Positions 23,509 through 31,604 are shown, counted from the stretch's first letter. The stretch is 38,050 nt of DNA from Tannerella sp. (GCA_031272455.1 JAISTS010000090.1:1-38050), one strand, 5' to 3'. Notes: generated from the sequence alone by a model not told the origin. Numbers and translations are program-made.

Positions 23509-24288
23509 TTACAGTTGCGAATACGCCAGCGGTGTCAGCAGCGTACTCTTGTTGTTCGTTGCCGTGTTAGCATACTCCGGCAGTTTAGAAATCCGCTTCC
23601 AGTCGGGATGGTCAACAAACTTTTTCCATGCCTCGTTGCGGGTCGGTTCGTCGTTGTACCACGTCAGATACATTATCGACGGTTGTTTCGGACCAGCCAA
23701 AATGTCGCCATAAAGCACCGAATTGATGCCCACCTGGTCGAAAATTGGTATCTCGTCAACATTGAACATCTTGATTTTACGTCTGTTAGCTTCTTCGTTC
23801 GGACTTTGATAGACACGGAACTCGAACAGAGTGCGCGTTTGCCCGGGCGTTTTATGCGTCGGTATGCGGTCGAACGCCTCACTCAGGATGGTCTCAAACT
23901 TGACGTAAGCCGGTTTCGTTGCCGTCGTGTCGAAGAATGGCTGTGCTGCCGTCGTGAAGGTTTTATCTTCCCACAGCGCTTTCTTAACTTTCAGATATTC
24001 AGCGATATTGGGATAGACAAACAGCAGATAGCGTGCCTCGCCGTCTTCGGGCTTGTAAGGTTTGAACGCGCCTGCTTTGACGCCGAGCCGGTTATACGCC
24101 GGTATCAGCGTGTTTTTGAAGTAGTTATCCAGCTCATCTCCACTGCCTTCCAGAGTATAGAGCCTTACTTCGTAGATTTCTTTTTCGCCTGCCTGCTTTG
24201 CAGATAAGTTACTGATTACAGGGGTTGTAGCGAATGCCGGAGTAACTGCGAGAGCGCCGGCTGCCTTGATGAAGTTTCTTCTTTGCAT
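23509..24288 (-). CDS. Tat-exported NIPSNAP family protein
   Basis: The protein has 259 residues. The N terminus QRRNFIKAAGALAVTPAFA is a twin-arginine signal. Two NIPSNAP-type ferredoxin-like domains follow: about 38-130 (YEVRLYTLEGSGDELDNYFK, NRLGVKAGAFKPYK, YLLFVYPNIAEY) and about 150-245 (RTLFEFRVYQSPNEEANRRK, IMYLTWYNDEPTRNEAWKKF). The biochemical role of bacterial NIPSNAP proteins is not known; they resemble dimeric alpha-beta barrel enzymes. It is the first gene of a minus-strand unit with the lipoprotein, GH2 enzyme and perhaps RNA ligase, which suggests an export-linked carbohydrate function. Confidence 0.88.
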   Translation of the reverse strand: MQRRNFIKAAGALAVTPAFATTPVISNLSAKQAGEKEIYEVRLYTLEGSGDELDNYFKNTLIPAYNRLGVKAGAFKPYKPEDGEARYLLFVYPNIAEYLKVKKALWEDKTFTTAAQPFFDTTATKPAYVKFETILSEAFDRIPTHKTPGQTRTLFEFRVYQSPNEEANRRKIKMFNVDEIPIFDQVGINSVLYGDILAGPKQPSIMYLTWYNDEPTRNEAWKKFVDHPDWKRISKLPEYANTATNNKSTLLTPLAYSQL

Positions 24289-24323
24289 AGTGAGTGTAAA
24301 TATTTTTTAGTTAAAATTTTGTC

Positions 24324-24331
24324 CAAAGGTA
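24324..24331 (-). promoter_or_regulatory. -7 box for the NIPSNAP-GH2 unit
   Basis: On the minus strand TACCTTTG matches TAnnTTTG, 35 bases before the NIPSNAP ATG. It lies in the 71-base gap after the phosphopantetheinyl transferase gene. Confidence 0.55.
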
Positions 24332-24359
24332 GCGATTTCCGCCGATATAAGATGTTTTT

Positions 24360-24995
24360 TTATGCAATTTTTTTTCTGTATCCATACGTCAGGACATAAT
24401 CTTCGTCGAGTATATATTTAACGCGGACAAGGCTTTCTTGTTCCGTAAGCAACTCTTTTACAAGAACATACCCCATCTTTGCATCCAAGCCGCAGGGATG
24501 CACAAAAATGTCGCGACGGAAATCCGATGCTGACTTTTCCGTCATTTTGAACACCGTTTCCTTGGCGCTCCAGGCTACGAGCAGCGCGTCGGTATTGGAA
24601 TTTTCCAACCATTCAAGCTCAAATTTGCTCAAAAAACGTGTCCTGACGCGGTTGATCCGCTCGGCACGACACTCGATATCTATTCCGGGCATATAGTTGC
24701 GACTCAAGATTATCGCCGCATAAGCTTTTGTATGTGAGATACTTATATTATAATCGCTTTCGGGCAGATATGGCGCTCCGTTAGCACGGTAGGCTATGGG
24801 TGTTTCAAATCCGAGCATTTCGCGAAGTAACAGTCTGACAGCCAGCCATTCAGCCTTACGAGCCGGAGCGTTGAATTTTTGCGTTTCGAGCAGATATTCA
24901 GCCTTATTTCCTGATAGATCAAGCAGTTGTTCGGGGCTTTCGTCGATTTTCCAGACACCGAGCGCAGGCGACTTTTTTTTGTACAGCAATGGCAT
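24360..24995 (-). CDS. 4'-phosphopantetheinyl transferase, Sfp type
   Basis: This enzyme of 211 residues transfers the phosphopantetheine arm of CoA to a carrier protein serine. The motifs are ISISHTK (84-90), GIDIE (Asp106 and Glu108, Mg2+ ligands) and WSAKETVFK (142-150, with Glu146). The length fits a single-chain Sfp-type enzyme. It begins one base after the GldE-GldD reading frame, and the same order (ssb, gldE, gldD, transferase) is known in other Bacteroidota. The target carrier is not in the window. Confidence 0.92.
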   Translation of the reverse strand: MPLLYKKKSPALGVWKIDESPEQLLDLSGNKAEYLLETQKFNAPARKAEWLAVRLLLREMLGFETPIAYRANGAPYLPESDYNISISHTKAYAAIILSRNYMPGIDIECRAERINRVRTRFLSKFELEWLENSNTDALLVAWSAKETVFKMTEKSASDFRRDIFVHPCGLDAKMGYVLVKELLTEQESLVRVKYILDEDYVLTYGYRKKIA

Positions 24996-24996
24996 T

Positions 24997-26868
24997 TTAT
25001 TTCCAGCTGAATGAATGTATCATTTCGGATACGTCATCCAAAAGATACTGATTTACAGGCGCAAGCGAATCCACATCCATTTTGCACTGATAGTAGAGGG
25101 CGCCGCGAAAAAAACGGTGCAGGCTGTCGGTCAGCATAAACTGTATTGGCGAAGCCGTCTCGCCCGTAATCCAAAACAATGAGCCAAAGACCTTATTTTC
25201 AGGATGTTCAAATCGCGCTTCCGAAATTGTTTTGGCATCTTTCACTGTTCGACTGACCAATTCGCGACATTCGGCTTCGATTTCAGGCAACTGACGTGCG
25301 TTTATAGTGCGGAACGTGCAGTAAACCTTGGCATTAAGCGTCGCGTACGACACATTTATCCAATCCGACGGCTCATCGACAGGCGGCAATTCGACCGCAG
25401 CTAAACGAGAGACATTGAACGAATATGGCAATTCGCTAACATTCAGCTGATTATACGCAGGTTCGGGCAGATCAATACGGAAATATCCGCGCGGTTTCGG
25501 CACGGGAGTATAATCGGATGCACACCCGAAAACACTGAATAGCAGCACAATAGCAATAGCGCCAACTTGTCCGAAAGTGGATTTTTTCGAGGGCTGTTTG
25601 TTGATGCTGAATTTCACTTTCAGCACTCGCCGTTCATCGGCTTCAAGCACCTGAAAACGGTATTTTCCGTAGCGGATTATCTCGCGGCGGCAGGGCAATG
25701 TACCCTTGATTTTCAGCAACATACCCGCAAGAGTATCGATTTCGTCAGTCAATTTTTCAAACTCGTCAGGCTCGATATTCGTTACGCGAAAAAAGTCGTT
25801 AAGCTGGATTTTGCCTTCAAAGATAAAGCTACCGTCGGGCAAAGCCACAAAATGGCGTTCATCGTCGTCGTACTCGTCGGCAATCTCGCCTACAATCTCC
25901 TCGATGATATCTTCCATCGTAACCAAGCCCGACGTACATCCAAACTCATCGACGACAATAGCGATATGCACTTTATTTGCCCTGAACTCCTCGAAAAGGC
26001 TGTCAATGCGCTTAGTCTCAGGCACAAAATAAGCCGGACGTATCATTTCGCACCACTTTGAGGTCTCGTTAGAGTCAACCGCCGCCAGCATATCCTTGAC
26101 ATAAAGAATGCCCTTGATGTCGTCTTCTGAGTTCTCGTAAACGGGTATTCGCGAAAAACCGGTCTTGACAATCACGTCGATAACCTCTTCAAAGCTGCTT
26201 TTGATGTCGATAGCTTCGATGTCCATACGCGGCACCATTATTTCGTCGGCTGTTTTATTGTAAAGACGCACCATATCTTTTTTGATATCTATCTCATCCA
26301 CAGCGTCTTTGTTCTGCGACGGTGAGTCGTCGCTCGCAGTTTCGCCTTGCTGACGGGCATCGTTCTTATGTGTTACAGGATTGGTTATTGGTCTGAATAT
26401 CACATATATAATCCGCAATAACGGTTCAGCGCCGCGCAAGATTCGTTCTTCGCCTTTACGTAAAAAGAGCCGCGAAATATACCAGTCGAAAAGGATTATC
26501 AGCGCAAACAGAGAGGCGATTATTATTAGCTCAACGAGCAACTTACTGACATCCAGAAAGAAAGCTATGCCAAAAATAACAAGCGCTGCTGCCAGTGCAT
26601 ATAGATGAGCACGACACGATGATATAGAATACAACAATCTACGGGGCGTTTCGAGCGCCTCGCGCAGAAATTTGCTTTGTTCGCGACTGTCGTCGCGCGC
26701 CCGTTCATCATCTTGCGCTAAACTATTGACAGCTTGTGCATTTGCAGACAAATAGCTTGCGATGAACAGCAAGACTATGGCTATAAGAAACACTACTGAC
26801 GAATTTATTACTTTCTCGGAGAAACCGAACTGATGCAATAAATTCGGGAAATAATCATCTGATTCCAA
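24997..26868 (-). CDS. GldE-GldD fused reading frame
   Basis: Residues 1 to about 427 are GldE, a HlyC/CorC-type membrane protein. They comprise two or three membrane spans (about 22-40, 88-130), a cytosolic CBS pair with MVPRMDIEAID (211-221), TGFSRIPVYE and VDEFGCTSGLVTMEDIIEEI (307-326), and a CorC_HlyC transporter-associated domain (about 340-420). Residues about 432-623 are GldD: hydrophobic stretch 432-448, lipobox-like VFGC with Cys449, then SDYTPVPKPRGYFRIDLPEP and a full-length mature GldD. In relatives these are two adjacent genes; here there is no stop between them. An internal GTG (Val418, base 25617) could start a separate 206-residue GldD with a normal lipoprotein signal. Both proteins belong to the gliding/type IX secretion-associated set, but their presence does not prove motility. 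Confidence 0.85.
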   Translation of the reverse strand: MESDDYFPNLLHQFGFSEKVINSSVVFLIAIVLLFIASYLSANAQAVNSLAQDDERARDDSREQSKFLREALETPRRLLYSISSCRAHLYALAAALVIFGIAFFLDVSKLLVELIIIASLFALIILFDWYISRLFLRKGEERILRGAEPLLRIIYVIFRPITNPVTHKNDARQQGETASDDSPSQNKDAVDEIDIKKDMVRLYNKTADEIMVPRMDIEAIDIKSSFEEVIDVIVKTGFSRIPVYENSEDDIKGILYVKDMLAAVDSNETSKWCEMIRPAYFVPETKRIDSLFEEFRANKVHIAIVVDEFGCTSGLVTMEDIIEEIVGEIADEYDDDERHFVALPDGSFIFEGKIQLNDFFRVTNIEPDEFEKLTDEIDTLAGMLLKIKGTLPCRREIIRYGKYRFQVLEADERRVLKVKFSINKQPSKKSTFGQVGAIAIVLLFSVFGCASDYTPVPKPRGYFRIDLPEPAYNQLNVSELPYSFNVSRLAAVELPPVDEPSDWINVSYATLNAKVYCTFRTINARQLPEIEAECRELVSRTVKDAKTISEARFEHPENKVFGSLFWITGETASPIQFMLTDSLHRFFRGALYYQCKMDVDSLAPVNQYLLDDVSEMIHSFSWK

Positions 26869-26892
26869 AGCAATTATGTTTAGATTTCACGC

Positions 26893-27357
26893 TTAAAACG
26901 GTAAATCGTCAGCAGCTTCAGCGGCAGGCGGCGGCGCTACTGGCGCCTCTGTCGGGGGCGGAGCTGATTGAGGCGCAGACGCTGCAGGTGCCGGTGGCAC
27001 GTCTCCGTCTGCATCAGGTTTTCTGCCAATATCGTAAAACTCTACTTTATCAGCATAAATTTCTGTAACATAACGCTTTTGCCCTGAGGCATCTTCGTAT
27101 GAGCGGGTTCTGATTTTGCCTTCGACATAGACAAGGGAACCTTTCTTGACGAATTTCTCGACAAACTGTACGCGGTCGCGGGAAACAACGATGTTATGCC
27201 ATTCTGTTCTTTCCGGCACTTCGGTACCGTTCGACAGCGTATAGCCGCGTTCGTTGGTAGCAACAGTGAAATTTGCGACAGCATTTCCGCTATCGAAGTA
27301 CTTGATTACCGGGTCTTTACCCACATTTCCGATTAAAATAACTTTGTTCAACGCCAT
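26893..27357 (-). CDS. ssb: Single-stranded DNA-binding protein
   Basis: This protein of 154 residues protects ssDNA in replication and repair. The OB fold spans about 1-108 (LNKVILIGNVGKDP, VANFTVATNERG, EWHNIVVSRD, GSLVYVEGKIRTRSYED). A Pro/Ala-rich linker follows, then the acidic partner-binding tip DDLPF. It is the first gene of ssb-gldED-transferase, 24 bases before the fused gldE-gldD frame. It has a strong promoter. The mutY gene that usually lies just upstream is absent. Confidence 0.97.
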   Translation of the reverse strand: MALNKVILIGNVGKDPVIKYFDSGNAVANFTVATNERGYTLSNGTEVPERTEWHNIVVSRDRVQFVEKFVKKGSLVYVEGKIRTRSYEDASGQKRYVTEIYADKVEFYDIGRKPDADGDVPPAPAASAPQSAPPPTEAPVAPPPAAEAADDLPF

Positions 27358-27385
27358 AATTAAAACTATTAATTGGTTTAAATGG

Positions 27386-27416
27386 CAAATTTACCGGCTT
27401 TTTCGTTAAGTGCAAA
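27386..27416 (-). promoter_or_regulatory. Promoter of the ssb operon
   Basis: On the minus strand TTTG (27416-27413), a 19-nt spacer, and TAAATTTG (27393-27386), 28 bases before the ATG. This is a complete match to the Bacteroidota pattern. Confidence 0.8.
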
Positions 27417-27733
27417 GAAAAAATCGAAAAAAATTGCAATTTTAACATTTGGCGGCAATTTTGTTTTGTTCGGAGCCTTGCAGACGTCGGACGGATAAAA
27501 AATCATGTTCGCGCGTACATTAATATTATATAAGGGCAATACGAGTTTGCGCCATTCAAGCGGTAACTCATTCATTTTTTTCGTTTTTCTGCTTTTTCGG
27601 CTGCAAAAAAGTGGATTTCGGCAGTTTGCGTTATATTATTGATTATCTGTTTTTTAACCCCTATTTTTAACATATTATTACATTTTTATACATTATTTAA
27701 TACGGTAGAAAGGCATTTTTTTTGAAAAAAAAG

Positions 27734-27764
27734 TTTCGGGTTTCAGAAATAACCTATATATTTG
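27734..27764 (+). promoter_or_regulatory. Promoter of the HU gene
   Basis: TTTC at 27734-27737 (three of four bases of TTTG), a 19-nt spacer, and TATATTTG at 27757-27764, 45 bases before the ATG. Confidence 0.6.
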
Positions 27765-27809
27765 CAATCCAAAAAATTAGAGTTTTAACCATTTTAATAA
27801 TTTTTAGAC

Positions 27810-28082
27810 ATGACAAAAGCAGACATTGTAAGTGCAATTGCGAAAAAAACCGGAATAGACAAGAGTACGGTTTTAACAAGTGTTGAATCTTTTACGGAAA
27901 CAGTAAAAGAATCTTTAAAGAGTGGAGATAACGTTTACCTCCGCGGATTTGGCAGCTTCATAGTTAAGACAAGGGCTAAGAAGACGGCGCGTAACATTTC
28001 AAAGAACACGACCATCATCATTCCCGAGCACAAGATCCCGGCGTTCAAACCGGCGAAAGTTTTCTTGAAGAGTGTAAAATAA
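27810..28082 (+). CDS. HU-family DNA-binding protein
   Basis: This small nucleoid protein of 90 residues bends DNA as a dimer. The helical N-terminal half MTKADIVSAIAKKTGI is typical, then the beta arm region begins GDNVYLRGFGSFIVKTR, followed by arm residues ARNISKNTTIIIPEH and the closing IPAFKPAKVFLKSV. Full length for HU/IHF. It lies upstream of a tiny basic protein gene and the RNase G gene, the order seen in other Bacteroidota. Confidence 0.96.
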   Translation: MTKADIVSAIAKKTGIDKSTVLTSVESFTETVKESLKSGDNVYLRGFGSFIVKTRAKKTARNISKNTTIIIPEHKIPAFKPAKVFLKSVK

Positions 28083-28117
28083 CTGGTCGTAACAGCTGGA
28101 ATTTTAAGTAAAGGACT

Positions 28118-28207
28118 ATGCCAAGCGGAAAAAAGAGAAAGAGACACAAAATGGCAACGCATAAGCGTAAAAAGAGACTGAAGAAAAATCGGCATAAGAA
28201 AAAGTAA
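28118..28207 (+). CDS. 29-residue AURKAIP1/COX24-like basic protein (putative ribosomal protein)
   Basis: This is a very short, very basic protein. It begins MPSGKKRKRHKMATHKRKKR and ends LKKNRHKKK; more than half its residues are Lys, Arg or His. This is the conserved C-terminal block of the AURKAIP1/COX24 (DUF1713) family, known from mitochondrial ribosomal protein mS38 and from bS22 of mycobacteria. Similar mini-proteins occur in Bacteroidota, so a small-subunit ribosomal role is likely, though not proved. It starts 35 bases after the HU stop and ends before a strong terminator, so the two are probably co-transcribed. It is easily missed by gene finders because of its length. Confidence 0.8.
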   Translation: MPSGKKRKRHKMATHKRKKRLKKNRHKKK

Positions 28208-28225
28208 GTCTTAACAAGCTCAAGG

Positions 28226-28260
28226 GAACAAACTTATGTTTTAAGTTTGTTCTTTTGTTT
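28226..28260 (+). terminator. Intrinsic terminator after HU and the mini-protein gene
   Basis: GAACAAACTTA (28226-28236), a 5-nt loop, and TAAGTTTGTTC (28242-28252) form a perfect 11-bp stem followed by TTTTGTTT. It ends 34 bases before the RNase G start. Confidence 0.8.
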
Positions 28261-28294
28261 AACAGAGTAGAGAAACAGATAAGTCATTGTATAG

Positions 28295-29941
28295 GTGATA
28301 AGTGAGTTAATTGTAGATGTAAAACCGAAGGAGATTTCGATAGCCATCACCGAGGACAAGAGCCTGGTCGAATTTCAGAAGGAGCCGCGCAGCGACACTT
28401 TTGCCGTAGGGAATATTTACCTTGGTCGCGTGAAGAAGTTGTTGCCCGGACTGAATGCTGCGTTCATTGACATCGGCAGCAAAAAAGAAGCCTTCTTGCA
28501 TTATCAGGACTTGGGTTCGCGTTTCAACACGCTTCAGAAATACCTGAAGATACTGAAAGACGACCCGAAGAAGAAGTTGCCCGTATGGAAGATGCAGCGA
28601 TTGCCCGACATTGAGAAAGACGGGGGCATCAGCAACGTACTGGCTGTAGGGCAGGAAATCCTTGTCCAGATAGCCAAGGAGCCTATTTCGACGAAGGGAC
28701 CGCGGCTGACAGCCGAGTTGTCGTTTGCCGGACGCTACATCGTCGTGATGCCGTTTTCGGACGAGATATCCATCTCGACAAAAATACGGTCGAATGAGGA
28801 ACGGGCGCGATTGAGGCAGCTCATCCAGAGTGTTAAACCAAAGAATTACAGCGTGATAGTGCGCACGTCGGCAGAAGGTAAGAAAGTTGCCGAGCTTGAC
28901 GGCGAACTCCGACTGCTCATCAAGCGCATGGAAGAATCCGTCCAAAAGGCGCTGAAATCGAAAGCGCCAACGCTCGTGTTTGAAGAAGCATCGCGGACGG
29001 TGGCGCTACTGCGCGACGTATTCAATCCGTCGTTCCAGCATATCTATATCAACGAGAAAAGCGTCTTTGACAATATTCAGGAGTATGTCAGCGCCATCGC
29101 GCCAGAACAGAAAGGCATTGTCAAACTGTACAGCGAGGACACGCCGATATTCGACAAATTTGGTCTGACGAAACAGATAAAATCGCTGTTTGGACGCACG
29201 ATAACGTATAAAGGCGGAGCGTATCTGATAATCGAACACACTGAGGCTATGCACGTTATAGACGTCAATAGCGGTAACAGGACGAAAAGCGGCATGGAGC
29301 AGGAAAAGACAGCATTCGAGGTCAACTGCCTTGCTGCCGAAGAGATAGCCCGCCAGCTGCGGCTGCGCGATATGGGCGGCATCATAGTGGTCGATTTCAT
29401 TGATATGACCGAAGCGGGTAACCGACAGCAGCTTTACGAAATAATGTCGAAGGCGATGTCGAAAGACCGCGCAAAGCATAACATACTGCCACTCAGCAAG
29501 TTTTGCCTGATGCAGATAACACGTCAGCGCGTCCGCCCCATCCTCGAAATTCAAACGGCTGAAAACTGCCCGTCGTGTTTCGGCACGGGAATAGTCAAAT
29601 CGTCTATCCTGTTTACCGACAGCCTCGAAGGCAAAATTGACTGCCTCGTCAACAAACACAACATGAAGAAACTGCGGCTACACGTACATCCTTACGTAGC
29701 GGCTTATATCCACAAAGGGCTGATTTCCTTAGCTTTACAGTGGAGTATGAAGTATTCTTCACGATTAAAAGTGATTGCTGACCAAGGGCTTGCCTTCCTC
29801 GAATACAAATTCTTCGACGCAGACGGCAACGAAGTTGATATGCAGGAAGTTAACGACGCACATACGCCGCCTCAGCAGCAGACACATCCGCATCAATCAA
29901 ATCAGCCGCAGCCGAAGAAGCCTAAAGGTAAGCCTTCATAA
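28295..29941 (+). CDS. rng: Ribonuclease E/G family (RNase G)
   Basis: This endoribonuclease of 548 residues is used in rRNA maturation and mRNA decay. The start is GTG, giving MISELIVDVKPKEISIAI, which matches the family N terminus. An S1 domain (about 36-125) begins AVGNIYLGRVKKLLPGLNAAFID. The catalytic acidic residues are Asp323 (VIDVNSGN) and Asp367 (VVDFIDM), and the zinc-link motif is CPSC at 425-428. The tail (about 520-548) is rich in Gln, His, Pro and Lys. The last 20 bases overlap the end of the convergent kinase gene. A terminator separates it from HU, so it needs its own promoter, which I could not identify. Confidence 0.95.
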   Translation: MISELIVDVKPKEISIAITEDKSLVEFQKEPRSDTFAVGNIYLGRVKKLLPGLNAAFIDIGSKKEAFLHYQDLGSRFNTLQKYLKILKDDPKKKLPVWKMQRLPDIEKDGGISNVLAVGQEILVQIAKEPISTKGPRLTAELSFAGRYIVVMPFSDEISISTKIRSNEERARLRQLIQSVKPKNYSVIVRTSAEGKKVAELDGELRLLIKRMEESVQKALKSKAPTLVFEEASRTVALLRDVFNPSFQHIYINEKSVFDNIQEYVSAIAPEQKGIVKLYSEDTPIFDKFGLTKQIKSLFGRTITYKGGAYLIIEHTEAMHVIDVNSGNRTKSGMEQEKTAFEVNCLAAEEIARQLRLRDMGGIIVVDFIDMTEAGNRQQLYEIMSKAMSKDRAKHNILPLSKFCLMQITRQRVRPILEIQTAENCPSCFGTGIVKSSILFTDSLEGKIDCLVNKHNMKKLRLHVHPYVAAYIHKGLISLALQWSMKYSSRLKVIADQGLAFLEYKFFDADGNEVDMQEVNDAHTPPQQQTHPHQSNQPQPKKPKGKPS

Positions 29942-31013
29942 AATCGTCCATCTCAGCGGCGTGGGTTTCAAGGCTTTGCAGCAATTTGTACTGCGCCCGC
30001 GTACGGACGAGGTTATGCTCCGGGTAATGGATTTTGTAATACGTGTCGCCGTTGATGTAGTCGGTCAGGAACCTGACGGTCTGCATATAGGTAAGCAGTC
30101 GTCCCCCATAAGGCAGAAGGCTGATTTCTAAGGGAGTAAGGAAACCTTTAGCCGTTTCCATATAGCCTCGCGTATAAGCTTTGAAAATCTCCATATCGAC
30201 GCCGACGTTGTCGAGACAGGCATCGTCTTCGGCGCCGGTGTTTGCCCCTGTGCGTATAAAATCGCCGATGTCGGACAGGACATAGCCGGGCATTACCGTA
30301 TCCAAATCTATGACACACAGGGCTTTGCCGTCCGCGTCGTCGAAGAGGATATTATTGACTTTCGTGTCGCAGTGGTTGGTGCGTTTTTTTAGTTTACCTT
30401 CGCGAAACAGTTTTTCCTGTATGCACATCGCTTCGGCTCGCTGTTCGATGGCATCAACGAGGTCGGCGACAGAGCTTAAACGGTGAGCGGCATCGGTTTT
30501 CAGTGCGTCGCGGAACTGCTCAAGTCGAAATTCCATATTATGGAAATTGGGAATAGTCTCGCCCAGAGCGCCTTCGGGCAAATCGGAGAGCATCAGTTGA
30601 AATTCGCCGAAAGTCTTGCCCGCTTCGTACGAAAACGCCTCGTTCACAACGTCATAGCTCTTGCTGCGAGGTATCATCAGCGAAACGCGCCAATAATTCG
30701 CGCCGTCAAAATGGAAAGTCTTGCCATTGTCGGCGGGCAGAAAGGTCAGCACTCGACGGTCGATGTCGCTTTCGCCTCGATCTACGAGTATTTGCCTGAT
30801 ATGATTTGTAACTGTCTGAATATTACGCTGTAGCATTTCGACATCGGTAAAAATAGCGTGGTTGATACGCTGCAAAACGTATTTATCTTCGCCACGGTCG
30901 GTCGTAACCTTCAGCGTGTCGTTAATATGTCCGTTGCCGAAAGGCTCTGCGGCGACAGGTTTGTCTTCGAGACGAAACCGACTGAGTATCTGTAAGTAAT
31001 CTTCGTTTTTCAT
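29922..31013 (-). CDS. Phosphotransferase/kinase, APH family (N-acetylhexosamine kinase-like)
   Basis: This cytosolic kinase of 363 residues has the aminoglycoside-phosphotransferase fold. The N-terminal lobe has FGNGHINDTLKVTTDRG and YVLQRIN. The catalytic loop is HCDTKVNN (His214, Asp216, Asn221), followed by the metal-binding IDLDTV (Asp236 or Asp238). In gut Bacteroidota and bifidobacteria this branch includes N-acetylhexosamine 1-kinase-like enzymes, so a free sugar is a more likely substrate than a drug. It has its own promoter and is convergent with RNase G, with a 20-base overlap at the 3' ends. Confidence 0.82.
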   Translation of the reverse strand: MKNEDYLQILSRFRLEDKPVAAEPFGNGHINDTLKVTTDRGEDKYVLQRINHAIFTDVEMLQRNIQTVTNHIRQILVDRGESDIDRRVLTFLPADNGKTFHFDGANYWRVSLMIPRSKSYDVVNEAFSYEAGKTFGEFQLMLSDLPEGALGETIPNFHNMEFRLEQFRDALKTDAAHRLSSVADLVDAIEQRAEAMCIQEKLFREGKLKKRTNHCDTKVNNILFDDADGKALCVIDLDTVMPGYVLSDIGDFIRTGANTGAEDDACLDNVGVDMEIFKAYTRGYMETAKGFLTPLEISLLPYGGRLLTYMQTVRFLTDYINGDTYYKIHYPEHNLVRTRAQYKLLQSLETHAAEMDDFMKAYL

Positions 31014-31041
31014 TTTATTATCCTGAAATTTTTATTATCTG

Positions 31042-31049
31042 CAAATATA
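31042..31049 (-). promoter_or_regulatory. -7 box for the kinase gene
   Basis: On the minus strand TATATTTG matches TAnnTTTG, 28 bases before the ATG. No -33 box at normal distance. Confidence 0.5.
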
Positions 31050-31083
31050 CGCAAAAGCCGTCGAAACGCAATGCATGGAGGGC

Positions 31084-31111
31084 AAAAAAAAGGTTGCCCC
31101 GAAGAGCAACC
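31084..31111 (-). terminator. Intrinsic terminator after bL31
   Basis: Read on the minus strand, GGTTGC, an 8-nt loop and GCAACC are followed by a run of eight T. It ends the bL31 transcript 33 bases after the stop and separates it from the kinase gene. Confidence 0.8.
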
Positions 31112-31143
31112 TGATTTCTTTACGGCGGATAAGCGGCTTATAA

Positions 31144-31398
31144 TCACTTCCTTACCCTGTTGCCGTAACGGCTCATAAACTTATCTACGCGCCCTGCCGT
31201 ATCGACCAATTTTGCTTTGCCGGTATAAAACGGGTGCGACGTATTGGAAATTTCCAGCTTGACAAGCGGATAAGTTACGCCATCGAGGTCAATGGTTTCC
31301 TTCGTCTTGATTGTCGAGCGCGAGATAAACGTATCTTCGTTCGACATATCCTTGAAGACAACCTGACGATAGTTCTCGGGATGAATACCTTTCTTCAT
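31144..31398 (-). CDS. rpmE2: 50S ribosomal protein bL31, type B
   Basis: This large-subunit protein of 84 residues begins [17 protein letters not shown] and contains [28 protein letters not shown]. It lacks the CxxC zinc residues of type A, so it is the zinc-free form. I start at base 31398; the frame extends upstream, but that leader ([13 protein letters not shown]) crosses the promoter and is not part of L31. It is a single-gene transcript with a strong promoter and terminator. Confidence 0.96.
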   Translation of the reverse strand: MKKGIHPENYRQVVFKDMSNEDTFISRSTIKTKETIDLDGVTYPLVKLEISNTSHPFYTGKAKLVDTAGRVDKFMSRYGNRVRK

Positions 31399-31455
31399 TT
31401 CGTTATATATTAAATAGTTACTATGCAGAATTAATAAAATTTCCGTTTCGGTCGG

Positions 31456-31486
31456 CAAAGGTACGACTATTTGAGAAAAAAACAAA
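31456..31486 (-). promoter_or_regulatory. Promoter of the bL31 gene
   Basis: On the minus strand TTTG (31486-31483), a 19-nt spacer, and TACCTTTG (31463-31456), 57 bases before the ATG. Complete match to the consensus. Confidence 0.8.
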
Positions 31487-31558
31487 GGAAAAACAACTTT
31501 TTTTTTCGCAGACGCAACTTTATTCCATTTTTGTTGTTAATTATTTACGCGAAAGCGT

Positions 31559-31566
31559 TATCTTTG
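31559..31566 (+). promoter_or_regulatory. -7 box for the aldolase gene
   Basis: TATCTTTG matches TAnnTTTG 38 bases before ATG 31605. TTTG at 31530-31533 is 25 bases upstream, longer than usual. Confidence 0.5.
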
Positions 31567-31604
31567 TAGTGATTTTTTAAACAACATTTAAATAAACGAC
31601 TAAA

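Larger units (their letters stand above)
27358..27809. other. 452-base region between ssb and HU without a recognisable gene
   Basis: It holds the ssb promoter at one end and the HU promoter at the other. The middle has a 65-codon minus-strand frame (27378-27575) that overlaps the ssb promoter and resembles no family I know. The base composition is AT-rich with several A and T runs. I see no trace of MutY motifs. Confidence 0.6.

Noticed and set aside
24997-26868. Proof of gliding motility
   Set aside because: GldE and GldD alone are found in non-gliding Bacteroidota; the other gld/spr genes are not in the window.
27378-27575. 65-codon minus-strand frame in the HU-ssb gap, considered as a mutY remnant
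   Set aside because: It overlaps the complete ssb promoter and has no helix-hairpin-helix or iron-sulfur cysteine motif of MutY.
29922-31013. Aminoglycoside resistance gene
   Set aside because: It has the APH fold, but the sequence fits the sugar-kinase-like branch and is in a housekeeping context, so no drug-resistance call is justified.
31399-31485. N-terminal extension of bL31
   Set aside because: It crosses the promoter -7 box; [11 protein letters not shown] is the conserved L31 start.
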